Shown here: positions 51,092-53,653 of the stretch, piece by piece | How the letters are laid out: every line of letters starts with the position of its first letter | Numbering within the stretch: position 1 is the first letter of the stretch | DNA from: Azospirillum endophyticum | GTDB taxonomy: Bacteria > Pseudomonadota > Alphaproteobacteria > Azospirillales > Azospirillaceae | Reading direction: 5' to 3' | Assembly: GCF_016595245.1 (NCBI RefSeq) | Contig: NZ_JAENHM010000046.1 | Coordinates: 1-53,653, forward strand | DNA: 53,653 nt | Program-made: the position numbers and the translations under genes | The notes under the pieces: generated by a model | Database searches by the model: none | Told to the model about the DNA's origin: nothing | The model's input: only the letters and a program-made list of their open reading frames with translations

Positions 51092-51466
51092 TCACCGCCT
51101 TCCGGCAGGACGTCGCGCTTTCCGCAGCCAGCCGAAGGACAGGACCAGCCGCTCGCCAACCCCCTCGGTCACGCCGTGCGGATGGATGTCGGGGCGGAAA
51201 TACTTGATGCGGGGGGTGTCGACGATCGCACCGTCGCACAGGAAGACGCCGCCCGCCGCCGGCTGCCGCAGGATGATGTTGACGCGGTGATGTTCGAAGC
51301 CGTCCGGCGCCGGGTCGACATGCTCGTCCAGGCCGCTGGTCGCCGGGTAACGCAGCAGGTAGCAATCGAAGCGCAGCCGCGCCGAGCGGGCCAGCAGCAT
51401 CTTGAAATAGTCCTTGCCGCCATTCTCCTGGCGGCCGCGGTCCCAGCGCAACCAAGCCATCGACAT
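51092..51466 (-). CDS. Small 2OG-Fe(II) oxygenase (prolyl-hydroxylase-like)
   Basis: Protein of 124 aa. A compact double-stranded beta-helix: YLLRYPATSGLDEHVDPAPDGFEHHRVNIIL carries the HxD pair, and IHPHGVTEGVGERLVLSFGWLRK supplies the distal His and the Arg that binds 2-oxoglutarate. Its size suits the minimal 2OG-FeII_Oxy group. Target unknown. Stands between the PIN/RHH pair and the RpiR gene. Confidence 0.8.
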   Translation of the reverse strand: MSMAWLRWDRGRQENGGKDYFKMLLARSARLRFDCYLLRYPATSGLDEHVDPAPDGFEHHRVNIILRQPAAGGVFLCDGAIVDTPRIKYFRPDIHPHGVTEGVGERLVLSFGWLRKARRPAGRR

Positions 51467-51583
51467 GCTCCCGATCGTGGATCACGGTCCGGCATATCGA
51501 TATCCGAACGCGAAGTCCCCAGTCCAAACCGGTGTCGGCTTCCGGCCCCGGATCGGTCATAACGGACGCAAGGGGCGGGAGGC

Positions 51584-52507
51584 CTACAGCTCTCCCAGCC
51601 GGTCGTGCAGATCCTCGATGGCGCGGATGCGGGCGCGGCCGGCCTCGCCGGTCAGCGGGATCAACTCGGCGGCGAGCGCGTGGATCACCGCCATCGCCGC
51701 GACATGGGTGTCGAGGGCTGCGAGGCTGCGCGTCTCGCAGCGGAAGGTCAGGGGCGGCGCCGGGCCTTCCAGCGCCGAATGGCTGTCGGCGATCAGGATG
51801 GTCGGGATGGCTCGCTCCCGCACCGCATGCAGCAGCCGGACGATGGCCGGCGGGCGGCGGCGGATGCCGACCAGGACCAGCAGGTCGCCGGGGCCGAGAT
51901 CGGCCAGCGTCTCCGCCATCGTCTCGCCCACCGCCGCCAGATGGTGGACCTCGCCGCGCACCTGGATGAACTGCCAGCGGGCATAGCCGGCCAGGAAGGC
52001 ACTGTTGCGGGCACCGCAGACCCAGACCCGGCGGGCGTCGGCGAGCGCCCGGGCCGCCTGGGACAGCAGCGCCGGGTCGGTCTGGCGCGCGGTGGCGGCG
52101 AGGGCCTCCGCGCTGCGCTGGAAATGGGCGTCCAGCGGCGCCGGGCCGCCGTCGGATGCGGTGGCCGGACCGTCGGGAGGGGGGCCGGGGGGCAGCAGGA
52201 ACAGGGGCGAGCCCCAGTCGCCGCCGCGCCGGGCGGCGAGACGAGCCTCCTCGAAGCCGGCATAGCCGAGCCGGCGGACCAGCCGCGACACCGTCATCTT
52301 CGATACGCCGGCCCGGCCGGCCAGCTCGGTCGCCGAATAGCCCGACAGCTCGCCCGGGCAGGCGAGGATGACGTCGGCGAGTTGCCGCTCCGTGGGGGTG
52401 AGTTCGCCGTAGCGGTCGCGGATGCGGGCGGTCAGGGACGGCTCCGCGGCGTCGGCGGAGGATGGGCGGGAAGCAGCGTGGGCAAGCGGCTGGTTTGCCT
52501 GTTTCAT
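51584..52507 (-). CDS. MurR/RpiR-family regulator
   Basis: Protein of 307 aa. The N-terminal helix-turn-helix (SLTARIRDRYGELTPTERQLADVILACPGELSGYSATELAGRAGVSKMTVSRLVRRLGYAGFEEARL) precedes a SIS sugar-phosphate-binding domain (VWVCGARNSAFLAGYARWQF...GPGDLLVLVGIRRRPPAIVRLLHAVRERAIPTILIAD). Start at 52507; 52528 is possible. Divergent from the ABC binding-protein gene, which it probably controls; an inverted GTTAC/GTAAC repeat lies between. Confidence 0.88.
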   Translation of the reverse strand: MKQANQPLAHAASRPSSADAAEPSLTARIRDRYGELTPTERQLADVILACPGELSGYSATELAGRAGVSKMTVSRLVRRLGYAGFEEARLAARRGGDWGSPLFLLPPGPPPDGPATASDGGPAPLDAHFQRSAEALAATARQTDPALLSQAARALADARRVWVCGARNSAFLAGYARWQFIQVRGEVHHLAAVGETMAETLADLGPGDLLVLVGIRRRPPAIVRLLHAVRERAIPTILIADSHSALEGPAPPLTFRCETRSLAALDTHVAAMAVIHALAAELIPLTGEAGRARIRAIEDLHDRLGEL

Positions 52508-52574
52508 GGGCGGATCGCCTCGCAACATCGGCATTTGCGTAAAAAATCGACTTGGGCGGTGAGGATGATGCGCC

Positions 52575-52618
52575 GTTACATTCGTAACATGACCTCCATG
52601 GGTCGGGATAATCGTAAC
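52575..52618. promoter_or_regulatory. Candidate RpiR operator
   Basis: GTTAC-N4-GTAAC (52575-52588) and a third GTAAC with the same CGTAACAT context (52614-52618) lie in the intergenic region between the RpiR gene and the binding-protein gene, 30 bp apart (about three helix turns). Confidence 0.5.
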
Positions 52619-52716
52619 ATTCCTGCCCTTTGGACTGCACCGGAATTCATAGGGCGAAAGTGGCACAGGGTTTGAAAAGGGAGGCTCATCGTCCTTCGGT
52701 TTGGAGATCAGGTGCC

Positions 52717-53520
52717 ATGCGGTTCGCGAAGATTCTGGGTGCTCTCGGCCTTGCCACGGCGGTTCTGGCCGGTGGTCTCGTTTCCACCGCCCCGACACAT
52801 GCAAAAGCCGACGCGCTGGAGCGCATCGCCAAGGAGAAGGTGCTGCGCGTCGCCGTTCCGCAGGACTTCCCGCCCTTCGGCTCGGTCGGCACCGACCTGA
52901 AGCCGGTCGGCTACGACATCGACGCCGCCACCCTGATCGCCAAGGAGATGGGCGCCAAGGTGGAGCTGGTGCCGGTGACCAGCACCAACCGCATCCCCTA
53001 CCTGACCACCGGCAAGGTCGATCTCGTCATCTCCAGCCTGGGCAAGAACGCCGAACGCGAGAAGGTCATCGACTTCTCCACCGCCTATGCCCCCTTCTTC
53101 AACGGCGTCTTCGGTCCCGACGACATCAAGGCCGAGAAGGTGGAGGATCTGGAAGGCAAGACCGTCGGCGTCACCCGCGGCTCGGTCGAGGACATCGAGC
53201 TGTCGAAGATCGTGTCGGACAAGGTCACCGTCCGCCGCTACGAGGACAACAACGGCACCATCTCGGCCTTCCTGTCGGGGCAGGTACAGCTGGTCGCCAC
53301 CGGCAACGTGGTGGCCGCCGCCATCTTCGAGCGCAAGCCGCCGCGCCTGCCGAACATGAAGTTCCTGATCAAGAACTCCCCCTGCTTCGTCGGGCTGAAC
53401 AAGAACGAGGGGCCGCTGCTGGAGAAGGTCAACGCCATCATCGCCAAGGCGAAGGACGACGGCTCGCTGGACGGCATCTCCAAGAAGTGGCTGCACGCGC
53501 CGCTGCCCAAGGATCTGTGA
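52717..53520 (+). CDS. Amino-acid-type ABC transporter substrate-binding protein
   Basis: Protein of 267 aa of solute-binding family 3. A Sec signal peptide covers residues 1-29 (hydrophobic LGALGLATAVLAGGLV, cleavage after THA). The mature part begins with ALERIAKEKVLRVAVPQDFPPFGSVG and has GYDIDAATLIAKEMG and VDLVISSLGKNAEREKVIDFSTAYAPFF, the canonical polar amino-acid binding folds. Permease and ATPase genes are not in the window and may follow. Probably RpiR-controlled. Confidence 0.9.
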   Translation: MRFAKILGALGLATAVLAGGLVSTAPTHAKADALERIAKEKVLRVAVPQDFPPFGSVGTDLKPVGYDIDAATLIAKEMGAKVELVPVTSTNRIPYLTTGKVDLVISSLGKNAEREKVIDFSTAYAPFFNGVFGPDDIKAEKVEDLEGKTVGVTRGSVEDIELSKIVSDKVTVRRYEDNNGTISAFLSGQVQLVATGNVVAAAIFERKPPRLPNMKFLIKNSPCFVGLNKNEGPLLEKVNAIIAKAKDDGSLDGISKKWLHAPLPKDL

Positions 53521-53544
53521 CGTAAGGCTGTCCTCTCCCAGGGA

Positions 53545-53653
53545 TCCCCCCTCTCCCCCCCGGGGAGAGGGTCGGGGTGAGGGGGACGCACAGCGTGGAT
53601 TTGTTGGGGAGCGGCAAGCGCGGGATGCTTGAAGAACCTCGTTATGCGTCCCC
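53545..53653. repeat. Long palindromic intergenic repeat, copy 3 (cut by the window end)
   Basis: CCCCCCTCTCCCCCCCGGGG then GGTGAGGGGGACGCA (ending 53590) is the left arm; TGCGTCCCC at 53645-53653 begins the mirror arm at the very end of the window. Same family as 28365 and 33746. Confidence 0.65.

Overview
The window is 53.6 kb of high-GC DNA with the gene style of an Azospirillum-like alphaproteobacterium (my inference from protein families, codon bias and GANTC sites; no database was searched). It holds a plasmid-type replication origin together with housekeeping-type genes (ftsEX, pyruvate kinase), so the molecule is best read as a chromid or megaplasmid, or a region derived from one. About 55 genes are supported. 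No tRNA, rRNA or CRISPR array was seen.

Layout. 0.1-0.6 kb: a ribbon-helix-helix regulator. 0.6-4.1 kb (minus): a ketone-body operon (GntP-type permease, CoA-transferase A and B subunits, 3-hydroxybutyrate dehydrogenase) behind a near-consensus sigma54 promoter. 4.5-5.1 kb: a CueR-type copper chaperone gene and hemP. 5.1-8.3 kb: a DUF218 protein, ftsX and ftsE, and a divergent acyltransferase. 8.4-11.7 kb: a DUF2491-DUF350-PspA envelope-stress cluster. 12.8-22.1 kb: an aromatic-catabolism locus with an IclR regulator, a four-gene operon (flavin monooxygenase, C-C hydrolase type alpha/beta hydrolase, FAH-family hydrolase, extradiol dioxygenase), an MFS transporter, a tautomerase and a LysR regulator; a 114-bp-arm inverted repeat lies inside it. 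22.1-24.2 kb: a Rep_3-type initiator gene and an origin with about ten 18-19 bp iterons and a dense patch of GANTC (CcrM) sites.

24.2-39.7 kb: transporters (TauE/SafE, MFS, ClC), aldo/keto reductase, a large beta-helix protein with two carbohydrate-binding-like modules, thioesterase, Lrp/AsnC, pyruvate kinase, LysR and SDR, an AT-richer TetR-reductase operon with a 15-bp-arm perfect operator, and a lone receiver protein. 40.0-51.5 kb is an accessory island: a RES/Xre-type toxin-antitoxin pair, a type I restriction-modification operon in the order HTH-R-S-M, a chimeric pseudogene made of pieces of three genes (antitoxin, RES toxin, 2OG-Fe dioxygenase), LysR and GST, an intact 2OG-Fe dioxygenase, a PIN/RHH toxin-antitoxin pair and a second small 2OG-Fe oxygenase. 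51.6-53.6 kb: an RpiR regulator divergent from an amino-acid-type ABC binding protein.

The strongest points for a second look are: the origin, whose iteron half-site also forms an inverted operator on the rep promoter; full-length iteron copies 10-13 kb away that flank the pspA-like gene in inverted orientation; the GANTC patch; the three-gene chimera beside the restriction system; and the compact aromatic-ring-cleavage cluster, whose substrate I cannot name.
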